This document shows, piece after piece, positions 8,536-17,934 of a DNA stretch of 64,000 bases; positions within the stretch are counted from its first letter, which is position 1; the number at the start of each line of letters is the position of its first letter. The notes beneath the pieces are model-generated. The model had not been told where the DNA came from. It did not search any database and saw nothing but the letters and a program-made list of their open reading frames with translations. Position numbers and translations under genes: made by a program. This DNA comes from Rhynchopus sp. YZ270_cl-10 (Eukaryota; Euglenozoa; Diplonemea; Diplonemida; Diplonemidae). The stretch covers positions 1,209,705 to 1,273,704 of the forward strand of contig OZ037915.1 in assembly GCA_964035575.1 (NCBI GenBank), in the 5' to 3' direction.

Positions 8536-10441
8536 CAACCTAGGGGGTGGTGAGCGAGGTATGCTGGTGTTCGGGGTCAGCCTTGCGGGGCGAGAAGGAC
8601 AGAGTGGCTGTGTGATGATGCGGGTGTGGCAAAAGGGGTGTGTACAGATAGAGTTTTGGTTCGACTGGTGGTGCAACCTCTGGGAGGTCTTCACCTCCTT
8701 GCGTCAGCCTGACCCCTGCTGGGTAGCCGAGGCACCTGAGTGGGGAGTGTTTGTGTCGTTCGCGGTCCTGGATCTGTGGAAGGACAGACGCGCCCCTACC
8801 CTCAGTCATCTCATTTTGTGGCTGGTGGGCAGGAGGACCAGGAGGACGCGACGAGGACACCGGTCCTTGAACTGGACCAAGTCACAGGCGGGCAGGCTCC
8901 GTCGGCGCAAGGCGCCCTGCAATCGTCCGCCCTCCCCGGCAGCGCACCCAGTTTTCCGCAGGATCAGGGTCGCCGATGCGTTGAGAGGTGCTTTGCAGTG
9001 TGTGGCCATCTGGGTTCTGGTTTTTGTGGGGTCTGAGCTTGGGAGGTCAGCGCCACATGCTTTGGGTTGGGAGGTGCTGGGGGTGGGTCTGCTGCGGGGA
9101 CTGTGCCGCGCACGCAGGGGGTGGCGGTGGCTGGAAGGGGCGAGCGAGCGAGTGCACCGATGGACCGGAGGGATCCGAGTGGCTGCCAGCTTGGTGAGAG
9201 CCAGTGTGATGGGGGTGGGTCAGTTGTCGGTGCGTGCAGCCGAGTGGGTGTGGGTTGCATGGTCCGCAGGTGGTTGTTTGGCGGGTTTTGTGGCACTGGT
9301 CGGCGTCGCGCGCCCACTTGGCTGGGTTCTTCTCTTGGAGGTGCGCCGTGTGGCAGCACGCAGGTGGACTCGTAGGATCGGGATGGCATTTGGCATGCTG
9401 GCGGTGTCCCTACTGGTCTTGCTGTCGTTGTTGTGGCGAGCGGTGACGCCCTGGGACCTGCGCCCTGCCCCTGCTGATCCGGAGCACCCGGTAAGCTTGT
9501 CCCCGTTTGCGTTGACCGGTGGGTGCGCAAACGTGAACGCTCCTGCGTATACAGAGCAGGCGGTGTCTGTGGACGCGACTCTGGCGAAGTTTGGAGCTAA
9601 ACGCATCCCCAACGTGTCTACTAATGATTGTGGTTATGTGGCACTACACCTCTGGGACCACGACACGCAGCCGGACGTGAGGGCAATGCGCAAGCAGCTG
9701 TATGACACAGCAGTGGAGGTGTCGAACCGCCTGGTGCAGGTGCTGGGGTCGCAGGAGGCCATGACGGAGTTTGCCAATGGTGTGACCGGCGAGGCCCACC
9801 TCAACCACTTGGGGCTTCAGCTCACCGCGACAGCATCCCGCATCAACATCGTGGTGGTGCAGGCGTCGGAAGAGAACCCCCTCGTGCGCATCACCCCTGG
9901 TAGCAAAAGAGTCGCCAAGTCGTACGCGGAGAGCTTCCAAGCGAAACTTCCCACGGTCGTCATCGCTCTCTGTGACTCTCACTTTGAGGCAGTGGAGCTT
10001 GTCCCGGAGGTGGGGAAGACCAAGGAGGGGATGGCAGAGAAGATGAGGAAGGAGGCTCGGCAGGCAGTGCTGGACACAGCGCATTTGGATGGCATCATCC
10101 CCACCAACACCACCACCACCGCCCCCCTGGCTACCAAGCTGGGACACATCAATGCGGATCGGGTGTTCTGCCCCTTTGATGGATGCAGAGCGGGAATTTT
10201 GTCTTCGAGTGATGCGGTCGGGGGCCTGTCTCGTAAGGGCTTGCTGCAGCACATGCGTCGCCACCAGGCGGATGGGGCGTACATCCCCGACGAACTGTTG
10301 GGCCACTTGGGCATGTCGCGCTGTGCGAACGATCAGACGACATGCTATTGCCGCAGAGCAAGGAGGTCTGCAACACCTGTACGGTGCACTTTGGCGAAGA
10401 AGGCTTCACCGCTCCGTCTCCCTCCAGTCGAGGAATGCTGA
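7493..10441 (+). CDS. LINE family 1 N-terminal frame: OTU-like domain and C2H2 finger
   Basis: An open frame of 982 codons. The first ~345 codons are Ser/Asn-rich translation of the CAG-type repeat and may not be protein. From about 9480 the sequence looks like real coding. NDCGYVALHLW (9623), a Met-Arg-Lys-Gln helix, GEAHLNHLGLQ and IALCDSHFEAV (~9965) follow the Cys...His order of OTU cysteine proteases. A C2H2 finger follows (C-x4-C...H-x3-H, ~10167-10265), as in the nucleic-acid-binding region before the RT of many REL-type LINEs. The frame closes at 10441 while the next frame opens at 10342. OTU assignment is by motif order only. Confidence 0.6.
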   Translation: MCGGNKAKNCCHNNPHPPSPHDIPKKRQCMPNHISGCNCDSSKNEIFGVLGGVPVSPLVCSSSSSKGLYSSSSNSRLYSFFTSSSKGFCSSGSNSRSNSSSNSRHNSSLNSSSNGFCSSSSTSVSKSSSSSSSNSRHNSSFNCSSKDFCSSSSNGRSISSSNSRLNNSSFNSKDFCGSSSNGRSNSSSNSRLNSSFNSSSTDFCSSGSNSRSSSSSNSRHNNSSFNSSSNGFCSSSSNSVSKSSSSNRHNSRHNSSFISKDFCGSSSNGRSNSSSNSRLNSSFNSSSTDFCSSGSNSVSKSSSSSSSNSRHNSSFNCSSKDFCSSSSNSRSNSSTNINSRRSNNISDNNLGGGERGMLVFGVSLAGREGQSGCVMMRVWQKGCVQIEFWFDWWCNLWEVFTSLRQPDPCWVAEAPEWGVFVSFAVLDLWKDRRAPTLSHLILWLVGRRTRRTRRGHRSLNWTKSQAGRLRRRKAPCNRPPSPAAHPVFRRIRVADALRGALQCVAIWVLVFVGSELGRSAPHALGWEVLGVGLLRGLCRARRGWRWLEGASERVHRWTGGIRVAASLVRASVMGVGQLSVRAAEWVWVAWSAGGCLAGFVALVGVARPLGWVLLLEVRRVAARRWTRRIGMAFGMLAVSLLVLLSLLWRAVTPWDLRPAPADPEHPVSLSPFALTGGCANVNAPAYTEQAVSVDATLAKFGAKRIPNVSTNDCGYVALHLWDHDTQPDVRAMRKQLYDTAVEVSNRLVQVLGSQEAMTEFANGVTGEAHLNHLGLQLTATASRINIVVVQASEENPLVRITPGSKRVAKSYAESFQAKLPTVVIALCDSHFEAVELVPEVGKTKEGMAEKMRKEARQAVLDTAHLDGIIPTNTTTTAPLATKLGHINADRVFCPFDGCRAGILSSSDAVGGLSRKGLLQHMRRHQADGAYIPDELLGHLGMSRCANDQTTCYCRRARRSATPVRCTLAKKASPLRLPPVEEC

Positions 10442-11781
10442 CAGATCAGGATGACCTCCCCTCCTTTGAAGTCATGGGGACCACCAGGATCCAGCTGAAG
10501 GGCGGGTGCCCAGACAAACACCTGCAGCTGTACAGCGAGCTCTTCCTGAGGGTTCTTATGGACATCCTTGAGTACCAAGACGAGGTGGCATGGAAGCGCC
10601 TTGCACTGTTCTTCACTGTGTTGCACCGGACACGGACAGAACGAGGGGGCAAGGACCAGGAGCGACGTTTGACGAGCACCTGGGGGAAGGACTTGGAGGC
10701 TTGGAAGGCTGGCCAGTATGTCGCCCTGTGGGAGCAAACGGTAGAGGAGCGGAAGCCAAGGCCCTCTGGGTGGTCGGATGAGGACACTGACGAAGGGAGA
10801 CGGAAGCGCACCATCGCCAAAGCGAGAGCAGGACTCCCGAGCCAGGCCATGTCTTGCGCTACCAGCGACGGCCTCGCCCCACAGACACCGGCGACGCTGG
10901 AAAAGCTTCAGACGAAGCACCCAGCCGCTGCCGACTCCAAGGCCCTGGAGCAGGCGGATTGGCCCCAGCCTCAGGAGGTCCCACCGGTGACAGTGGTGGA
11001 GGTGATGAAGGCCCTGCGGAGCATGCCGAAGTCATCGGCGGCGGGTCCCTCGAACGTGACGGGCGCGCACCTTCGTACACTTTGCCTACAGAGGCGGGCT
11101 AAGGGCACTTTGGCAGCGCTGGCCGCAGTGTTGACGTCTTTGGCACGAGGAAATGCTCCAGTGGAGGTGGCTGAGTTCTTCGCCGGCGCTAACTTGGTGG
11201 CTCTCCGGAAGCCTGCAAAGGGGCCGGGCCTGGAGGAGGACGTGCGACCGATTGCGGTTGGGGACACTCTCCGCAGACTGGTGGGAAAGATTCTGTCGGC
11301 GCGAGTGCGGGTGCCTGCTAGGACGCTTCTTCTTCGAGGGAACCAGGTGGGGGTGGCAACGGCAAGGGGGGCGGCAGTGGCGACTGATGTTATCTCGCAG
11401 TACGCCGTGCGCAACCGCGGAAAAGGTAAAGTCATTTTGAAAATTGACTACCGTAACGCGTTCAACTGCGTAGACCGCCTGTCGATGCTAAGAGCGGTCG
11501 ACGCCAACCTCCCCGAGCTGGCCCCATGGGTGCGATGGTGTTACCTGGAGCCCTCCAGCCTGTTTTATGGTGGAGATACCATAAGGTCACAGCGCGGAGC
11601 TCAACAAGGAGATCCCTTGGGCCCGCTTCTCTTCTCCCTGACCATCCACCAGATGGCGCTAGAGCTGAAGGGGCACCCAGGCCTGGATGGGACTTTGTGG
11701 TACCTCGATGACGGCTCTCTGCGGGGGTCCCCTAAGGCGGTTTTTGAGGCGTACCAGGTTCTGTGCACGCCTCGTTCGTAG
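10342..11781 (+). CDS. LINE family 1 reverse transcriptase frame
   Basis: 479 codons, overlapping the frames on both sides. Reverse transcriptase signatures in order: SSAAGPSNVTGAHLRTLC (~11030), NLVALRKP and VRPIAVGDTLRRL (~11192-11280), motif A KIDYRNAFNCVD (~11440), motif B GAQQGDPLGPLLFS (~11597) and motif C YLDDGS (~11701). This enzyme copies the element's RNA onto nicked target DNA. The frame ends at 11781, and RT thumb-like sequence continues in the next frame, which opens at 11687. The start is uncertain; the ATG at 10342 may be only the edge of the frame. Confidence 0.85.
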   Translation: MLLPQSKEVCNTCTVHFGEEGFTAPSPSSRGMLTDQDDLPSFEVMGTTRIQLKGGCPDKHLQLYSELFLRVLMDILEYQDEVAWKRLALFFTVLHRTRTERGGKDQERRLTSTWGKDLEAWKAGQYVALWEQTVEERKPRPSGWSDEDTDEGRRKRTIAKARAGLPSQAMSCATSDGLAPQTPATLEKLQTKHPAAADSKALEQADWPQPQEVPPVTVVEVMKALRSMPKSSAAGPSNVTGAHLRTLCLQRRAKGTLAALAAVLTSLARGNAPVEVAEFFAGANLVALRKPAKGPGLEEDVRPIAVGDTLRRLVGKILSARVRVPARTLLLRGNQVGVATARGAAVATDVISQYAVRNRGKGKVILKIDYRNAFNCVDRLSMLRAVDANLPELAPWVRWCYLEPSSLFYGGDTIRSQRGAQQGDPLGPLLFSLTIHQMALELKGHPGLDGTLWYLDDGSLRGSPKAVFEAYQVLCTPRS

Positions 11782-14700
11782 CTCCGAACTGGGGTTGGAG
11801 GTGAACGCGAACAAGTGTGAGCTCATCTCCACTGGTGGCGTCTCCAAGGAGGATCTCGAGGCCGTGGGGTTCACGTTGAACGAGGGTGGACAGGACGCCA
11901 TGGGTGAAGGCGGGTTCCGGCTGTTGGATGTGGATGGGTTCGACTTCTTGGGCATCCCCATTGGGTCTGCGGCTTTCTGCGAGGAGTACATGGCCCAGAA
12001 GGTGGACGATTCCCGCCGCAACCTGGAAGCCCTTGTGGACCTCGGGGACTCCCAGGCAGCCTTCTACGTACTGAGATACTGCGAAGGCTACTGCCGCATG
12101 GTGTTCTACATGCGGGGGATCCCACAGTGCGCGGAGTACCTGACGGCCTTTGACGACCTGATCGACAGGTGCCTGGCTGCGCTTCTGCATGACCCGGATG
12201 GGGCGCTGCCGGAGTTGGCAAGGGCGCAGGCGGCGCTTCCTGTGGCGCTTGGGGGGCTGGGTATCCGTCGCACCGTGGACCATCGGACAGCTGCGTCCCT
12301 CGCCTCTCAGTCAGGGAACCTGCAACTGTCGCAGGCCTTGGACCCGGCCTTCACCTGGGATGAGGAGAGATGGAACAGCGCGGCTGAGGAGTACAACTCC
12401 AGGGTACCGGTGGCGTTTCACGTGGACAGGGCCCAGCCGAAGAAGATCCTGGAGCAGCAGAGTCTGTCATCTGCGGTGATTGACGCCCAGGCAGACAAGT
12501 TGATGCAACAGCTCTGCATGCGAGACCGAGCACGGATGAAGTCCCTTCTCCTGCCGCTTTCCGGGACGTACCTCACGGCGACACCCTCAGCAAGGAACCA
12601 GATGTCTTCAGCGGATTTTGCGGTTGTGACCCGTTTCCGACTAGGGGTGGCCATCCATGCGGAGGGAACGACTTGCTCGGCATGTCAGGGGGGGCAGAAA
12701 AGGGTTGTCATGGACTCCTTTGGCGACCACACCTTTGGCTGCCCCTACTCCAAACACCGCGTCGCCCGCCACAACGCCTTGCGGGATTCGGTGTACCGAG
12801 CTGCTCAAGGGGCGGGCTTGGACCCTGCTTTGGAGGAGACCGTGCGAGTGGAGTTGGAGTCGAAGAAGCGGCCAGGCGACGTCTACCTCCCAGTAGGAGT
12901 GGCGGAAAATGGACCTCGTTGTTTGGACATCACCCACGTGTGCCCCACCTTGCCTTCCTACAGAACAGGGGCCTCGAAGTTTGTGGGCTGGTCGGCGAAG
13001 AACCAGGGCCAGGTCAAACGGGAGAAGCACGAGCGGGATTTGAACAAGATCAATACCAAGTTCTCCCCTATTGTGTTTGAAGCCTTCGGGGGTGCAGGCG
13101 ACGAGGCGAACCTCTTGATTGCGCAGCTTGGAGGCCTGACGACGGGACAGACGTCGCACCTGACAGGGTCGGCAGAGTTGCGCATCCGGGAGAGCATTGC
13201 GGTGGCGTACCAGAAAAAGGTCGCATCTTCCTTTCTGGAGCGGGGTGCTATGTGTGTAGGGATTGCCACCCTGAAGCGGGAGCCGTGTGTGGAGGTAGAT
13301 GTGGCACCGTCTGCAGAGGACATGGACCGGTTTGGACGCCGCAGTGCAGGGGCCGTGGAACCTCTCTGTGACGATGCGAACCCTGACGACGATATGAGTC
13401 GTCCTGCAGACCGAACGGAGGAGCAGCAGGGGAAGCGCAAGAGGGACGTGAAGCCGGACCACGTGGAGCCACCGAGGAAGCGGACCGGGAGGTTCGATTC
13501 GGCCACCGTGATTCCGGAAGGGCCTGGTCTCGATGTGGTGCGTGAGTGGGAGTTTTTGCGTGAGTGCCCGGCAGCGCAGAGGCCTCGGGCGACGGAGCAG
13601 GCGGCCAAGCTGGGAGCCTCGAAGGTGACTTGGTCGTTTGTGGCGGGGGACTGTGCTTTTGAGGCTTTGCTCTTCGCCACCGGGCGCACGGATTTGACGG
13701 TGGAGGGTCTGCGCCAGGCGGCAGTGAAGAAGGTCCAGGGCCGCGCTGATCTGTCGAGTGCGGCTGTCCCTAATTTTGGGGTCTGGCAGCGGCTGATGAC
13801 GAGTGGGGACAGAGGAGACGAGCGTACGTGGGCGGATGCCATTGCAGTGGCGGGGGCAGGGGAGGCTCTTGAGGTATCTGTGGTCATCCTCAACGAGTTC
13901 GCCCGCCCTTCTCTGATGGTGCCAAGAAAACGGCCTAAGGCAGTGGTCCTTCTCCTCCACTCGGGTGACCAGGATGCGGCAGATGGATCCGGCAGTATCC
14001 CGGGACACTACGAGCCCCTCACCATGGACCCGGCTCTGCAGCAGCACATCCTGTCTTTTGAGGCCACAGGTGGTAAGGGGGAGTGCCAGTCAGAGCGCCC
14101 CATGGCTTTTGTGGGAGCGAGGGAGGCGGAGGCGTCGAACACTTTCCTGCAGTGCGAACAATGCAGCAAGCTCTTCGATGCGTCGGACGCACACTTCTGC
14201 TGTCACACGTGTGGTGGCTTGGCATGTCTGCACTGCGCTCAGGGGTCCAAGCACTGCCCTCTGTCGCAAATTGGCAGGGCGGAATATTTCAGTGCCCTGT
14301 CTTTTTTGCACTCGAATGTTCCGGCTCAGGCTGCCTCTGCGGAGGGGAGCGGAGACCCACCACCTAAACGGGCTCCTTCTCCAGCAGTGCCAGCTCCCGA
14401 GGGCGAGGACGTCGAGGAGGTAGACATGCCAATGGCGGGCGAAGAGGGGCAGCAGGCAGAACAGAAGCAGCAGAAGCACGAGAAGCAACGGAAACAGCAG
14501 AAGCAGCAACAACAAAAGGCGGACCAGGAGAAGAAGGAAGCGTTGCAGCGTGCGTCGGACGCGTGGCAGCAAGCCCTGGAGGTACGGCGGGAGCATCGTC
14601 GGTCGTGGGGACCGGATTTGGCCGCGCTTCGGGGCACTTTTGGCGACCGCCAGCAGGAGTTGAGTCGTTTCCTGGAGGAACAGAATGTGCGTCTGGACCA

Positions 14701-16264
14701 GGCGAAGGCGGCGGACAGGCATCGTGTGGAGGAGCTGACCGCCAGGCACAAGCGGGAACTCGCAGAGGACGCGAAGAAGATGCATGCGCAGTACTTGGAA
14801 GACTGCGATCGGCACCCCGAAGCAGGAGAGTCGCTCCGGGCGGAGTATGACAGGCAACGCTGCGAGAGGCATTACGCCATCGCAGCTAAGCATGAGTCGG
14901 AGCAGAAGGCGACCACTCTGTTGTTGACGGCGGTGAACCTCTCCCGACAGCTGGAGGCAGAACGCATGGTGGCATACGGGCGGTGCTTTGGGGTGGTGTG
15001 CGAAGGGCGGCTATTCCTCCCCTGCCATGCGGTGCGGAGAGCGGTGGGCGACGACCCTGAAGGACTCGAACCTGACTGTGTCGGCGACTGGATGGCTCTC
15101 TTTGGTCCTCAAGGTGCTTCTCCGTGCCCGGGCGAGTTCCTGTACTGCTGGGCGACACAGCAGCCGTGGAGTGGGAACGGGGAGGGGGACGGTGATTGCC
15201 CGGAGTCGGTGGTCGCCCGTCAGGCGGTTAGGAAGATAGCAGGGGAGGCCGGATACTGCGACACCTGGGGCAAGACCAGCGCGGTCATCGTCGTTCGGGA
15301 AGGCAGGGTCAGCTGGGGAACCCCTTCTCGGGATCAGCTGGAGGAGGAGGTGGGGCGACAGGCCGAGGCGGCAGACACCGAGGTGCGTGTGAAGGTGGAG
15401 GAGATGGATGATGATGAGCAGGAGCAGGAGGAGGACCTCGACACCGCGATGGAGGGGGCGGATCGCTCGCATTCTCTGTCAGTGGAAGGCATCCCTGACC
15501 AGAAGAAGCAAGCGAGGGTGAGGGAATTGCTGAGGGCGCAGAGCGAGGCTTGGATGTGGACGGAGGAGGAGCGGACGGAGAGGGGGGGTCTTTTCCCGTG
15601 CCTCACCATGGGGTCGCCGGTGCCTTCTTCTGTGACGAAGTGGATCTCCCTGTTCCACTACCGTCAGGGAGAGAAACAGGATGGCAGACCCTTGTTGTCA
15701 CTCCCCCTCTCTACCGCTACTTTCACTCAGTGGTATGAGGTGATGAAGGTGGTGGGTTTGCATGAGTGGTCGGTTCAGGAAAAGTGCAAGGCAAAGTCGA
15801 CGTTGCATGCCCTGACGGACAACCGGAGCAGTAGGGGGCAGGCCTTTGCAGCGGAGAGTACAAGGAGGGAGAATGAGGCACGAGCGGCTCGAGAGGGAAT
15901 AGGCCGACAACCTCAAGCCTCCTCTTCTTCTTCTTCTTCTTCCTCCACCTCTGCAGGCCGTGGCACTACAACCTCCATCGCCCAACCTGCAGTCTCCACT
16001 TCTTCCTCCTCCTCATCGGCAGGCCGTGGCAATGCAACCTCCTCCGCCCAACCTGCTCCTTCCCCAGCTCCCAAAGGACCCCAGCGCCATGCAGCTCAGG
16101 GTAGGTCCAACACGTCGAACGTGTTCACCGACGCAGTGGCACAAGCGACGCAGCATGTGCTCTCGCCCCAGGAGGTGCAGAGAGGGCGCAATGGTCGCGG
16201 TGGTGGACAGAAGGGGAGACAGAGCGGAGGAAGGAAGGGGAAAAAGGGGAATAAAAAGAATTAG
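11687..16264 (+). CDS. LINE family 1 C-terminal frame: thumb, REL endonuclease, OTU-like domain
   Basis: 1525 codons. Order: RT thumb (LGLEVNANKCE, FDFLGIPIG; to ~12300); zinc knuckle C-x2-C...H-x4-C (~12674-12755); restriction-like endonuclease RPGDVYL...CLDITHV (~12868-12945), the PD-(D/E)xK pattern that nicks target DNA in REL-type LINEs; OTU-like domain GDCAFEALLFA...WADAIAVAG...GHYEPL (~13640-14020); a Cys-rich finger with repeated C-x2-C (~14150-14270); a Gln/Lys/Glu coiled coil (~14440-14800); a conserved ~70-residue segment beginning LEAERMVAYGRCFG (~14950); a Ser/Gly/Arg-rich basic tail. LINE family 2 at 38324-41521 has the same order, so the C-terminal OTU-like domain is a lineage trait. 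Confidence 0.8.
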   Translation: MGLCGTSMTALCGGPLRRFLRRTRFCARLVRSSELGLEVNANKCELISTGGVSKEDLEAVGFTLNEGGQDAMGEGGFRLLDVDGFDFLGIPIGSAAFCEEYMAQKVDDSRRNLEALVDLGDSQAAFYVLRYCEGYCRMVFYMRGIPQCAEYLTAFDDLIDRCLAALLHDPDGALPELARAQAALPVALGGLGIRRTVDHRTAASLASQSGNLQLSQALDPAFTWDEERWNSAAEEYNSRVPVAFHVDRAQPKKILEQQSLSSAVIDAQADKLMQQLCMRDRARMKSLLLPLSGTYLTATPSARNQMSSADFAVVTRFRLGVAIHAEGTTCSACQGGQKRVVMDSFGDHTFGCPYSKHRVARHNALRDSVYRAAQGAGLDPALEETVRVELESKKRPGDVYLPVGVAENGPRCLDITHVCPTLPSYRTGASKFVGWSAKNQGQVKREKHERDLNKINTKFSPIVFEAFGGAGDEANLLIAQLGGLTTGQTSHLTGSAELRIRESIAVAYQKKVASSFLERGAMCVGIATLKREPCVEVDVAPSAEDMDRFGRRSAGAVEPLCDDANPDDDMSRPADRTEEQQGKRKRDVKPDHVEPPRKRTGRFDSATVIPEGPGLDVVREWEFLRECPAAQRPRATEQAAKLGASKVTWSFVAGDCAFEALLFATGRTDLTVEGLRQAAVKKVQGRADLSSAAVPNFGVWQRLMTSGDRGDERTWADAIAVAGAGEALEVSVVILNEFARPSLMVPRKRPKAVVLLLHSGDQDAADGSGSIPGHYEPLTMDPALQQHILSFEATGGKGECQSERPMAFVGAREAEASNTFLQCEQCSKLFDASDAHFCCHTCGGLACLHCAQGSKHCPLSQIGRAEYFSALSFLHSNVPAQAASAEGSGDPPPKRAPSPAVPAPEGEDVEEVDMPMAGEEGQQAEQKQQKHEKQRKQQKQQQQKADQEKKEALQRASDAWQQALEVRREHRRSWGPDLAALRGTFGDRQQELSRFLEEQNVRLDQAKAADRHRVEELTARHKRELAEDAKKMHAQYLEDCDRHPEAGESLRAEYDRQRCERHYAIAAKHESEQKATTLLLTAVNLSRQLEAERMVAYGRCFGVVCEGRLFLPCHAVRRAVGDDPEGLEPDCVGDWMALFGPQGASPCPGEFLYCWATQQPWSGNGEGDGDCPESVVARQAVRKIAGEAGYCDTWGKTSAVIVVREGRVSWGTPSRDQLEEEVGRQAEAADTEVRVKVEEMDDDEQEQEEDLDTAMEGADRSHSLSVEGIPDQKKQARVRELLRAQSEAWMWTEEERTERGGLFPCLTMGSPVPSSVTKWISLFHYRQGEKQDGRPLLSLPLSTATFTQWYEVMKVVGLHEWSVQEKCKAKSTLHALTDNRSSRGQAFAAESTRRENEARAAREGIGRQPQASSSSSSSSSTSAGRGTTTSIAQPAVSTSSSSSSAGRGNATSSAQPAPSPAPKGPQRHAAQGRSNTSNVFTDAVAQATQHVLSPQEVQRGRNGRGGGQKGRQSGGRKGKKGNKKN

Positions 16265-17252
16265 AGAGTTAGAGAGTTAGAGGGTGAGAGTGTGTGTGTA
16301 GAAGCGTGTAGAGAATGACAGTTTGCCCCATGTTTATTTTTAACCCTTTTTATTTTGTGTTTTTGGTTCTTTTCATCCTTTGGGGTTTGCCCCCCCCTTT
16401 CCCCCCTTTCCGCCCCCCTTCCTATTTGTTAATATTTTTGGTTGGCTGCTGGCTAGGACGGGTCTACCCCAGCGACGGCCCTTACCCCTTGGACGAGGCT
16501 CTGAGGGTAGAGGGCAGTCTCGGAGTAAGACCTGTCTAAGAGCCAGGCCAGTGGCATCAGGAGCCATTGGGCCACTTTTATAGATTGTGCAGTAGAGTAG
16601 AGTTTGTACAGAACTCTTGTCCTTTGAGTTCCTTTTTTCACTCCTTTAGTTTTTCATTTTTACCTTGTGAAGGTCAATTTAAATTTTTCATTTTTCAAAA
16701 CCACCACAGGTAAGCACGAGACCCACCATTGTTGTTGTTGATTTTGTTGTGCGTTATTGTTGTTTTCCCCTTTGGGTGTCAGTCAGTCGGGTCAGGTCAC
16801 ACTTACAGAAGTTCTCAAAAATTTTCACCAAAAAGAAAACTACTAAAAAGATTATGGAACTTCCTTTTTATTTGTTTGTGTGTTACAGAGGAAACGGCTC
16901 ACTCAATCCCCTCCTTCTCCTCCCCTCCCCTCCCCAAGACAAAGCAAAATAAAACTACACCGGTAGACAGAGCAACCCTCCCGTCCCATCCCCTCCCCTT
17001 TTCCTTTTGGGAAAAATTGCACTCACATACTACCCTTTTGCTTATTTGCAGGGAAGTGTTGGTTGTAGTTGTCCCACATGCTTTCTATTTTAGTGCCACT
17101 AACTGTGTTTTCAGGCACTGTCTTGCCAGTACAATAGTAAAGTGCCCTTGTCTGGACATCTAGCTGTTTACATACTCGCTTGACTAGTAAGTACCCCCTC
17201 TGTCACTGGATGTAGATAAAAAAAGCGAGCCTAGGGCTAAGTTGAACAACAC

Positions 17253-17292
<40 letters not shown>
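16265..17292 (+). other. LINE copy 1 3' UTR and poly(A) tail
   Basis: About 990 nt of C- and T-rich non-coding sequence followed by ~40 A (17253-17292). The same UTR closes copy 2 with only a few base differences, so the two copies are close in age. A poly(A) end is typical of target-primed reverse transcription. Confidence 0.85.
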
Positions 17293-17294
<2 letters not shown>

Positions 17295-17934
17295 TTCCCT
17301 ACCCTCCTTTATTTTTAAACATGATTGGTGCTCCTGAAATAAAAAATACCAAGTACACAACAAGTACGCAATATAGGGTATTCCTGTATTAATTTTTTTC
17401 GTGCACAAAGTGCGCAACAAGTACGCAGCAAGTACGCAACAAGTACGCAAAATGGGGTTATCAGGAGTACCAATGATGTACTTATTTATGTACAGTGTTC
17501 ATTTTCTTTTGAGTACGACTCCACATCCCTTCTCCCTCACGGATAAAGATCAATTAGGGTACCATGGGGCACACGTGCAAGCCTGCCGCAGAGAATAATG
17601 AGCTGCTGAACCGTCTCCACGCTCGCTGTGTGAGGGCACCCCCTCCAAGGACATAACCGTCCTGGTTTTTCGTTTTCACTCTTCTCTGTGGTCACTGAAC
17701 CTCCACCGCCATCACTACAATACCATAGCTTTCTTCAGTACATTGGTGTTTCCAGTAAAACACTACAATTTCAGATTTTTCCCCCAAAAGTTAGTGCGAA
17801 GCCTGTTCTCACTCCATGAAAGAAGGACAATTTGAAAAAAAGTTTTTTTTTAAACAAACTTTTTTTTGCCTGCCTGCCTGGGTTTTTCTGGGGGACGTCC
17901 CGACGCGCACGCAGACGAGAAGTTTGTTTTCCCT
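17293..17934. other. Spacer with CAAGTACGCAA minisatellite
   Basis: This is the 3' flank of LINE copy 1. A short tandem motif CAACAAGTACGCA recurs between 17350 and 17450. No gene was recognised. Confidence 0.6.

Larger units (their letters stand above)
5276..17292 (+). mobile_element. LINE family 1, copy 1 (REL-type non-LTR retrotransposon)
   Basis: The limits come from comparison with copy 2 (27488-33541): shared 5' sequence begins near TACAGGGGACC, and shared 3' sequence ends at AACAACACC, followed here by a ~40-nt poly(A) tail (17253-17292). Contents in order: candidate HDV-like ribozyme, CAG/CAA repeats, a foreign 1.44-kb segment, a Ser/Gln repeat region, OTU-like domain, C2H2 finger, reverse transcriptase, zinc knuckle, restriction-like endonuclease, a second OTU-like domain, a Cys-rich finger, coiled coil and a ~1-kb 3' UTR. 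It is nearly full length, but the coding sequence runs through three overlapping frames (changes near 10340-10440 and 11690-11780). The copy is therefore either slightly damaged or uses frameshifting. No clear target-site duplication was found. Confidence 0.9.

Noticed and set aside
17253-17292. Target-site duplication of LINE copy 1.
   Set aside because: The bases after the poly(A) (TGTTCCCTACC) do not match the 5' flank; no duplication could be supported.
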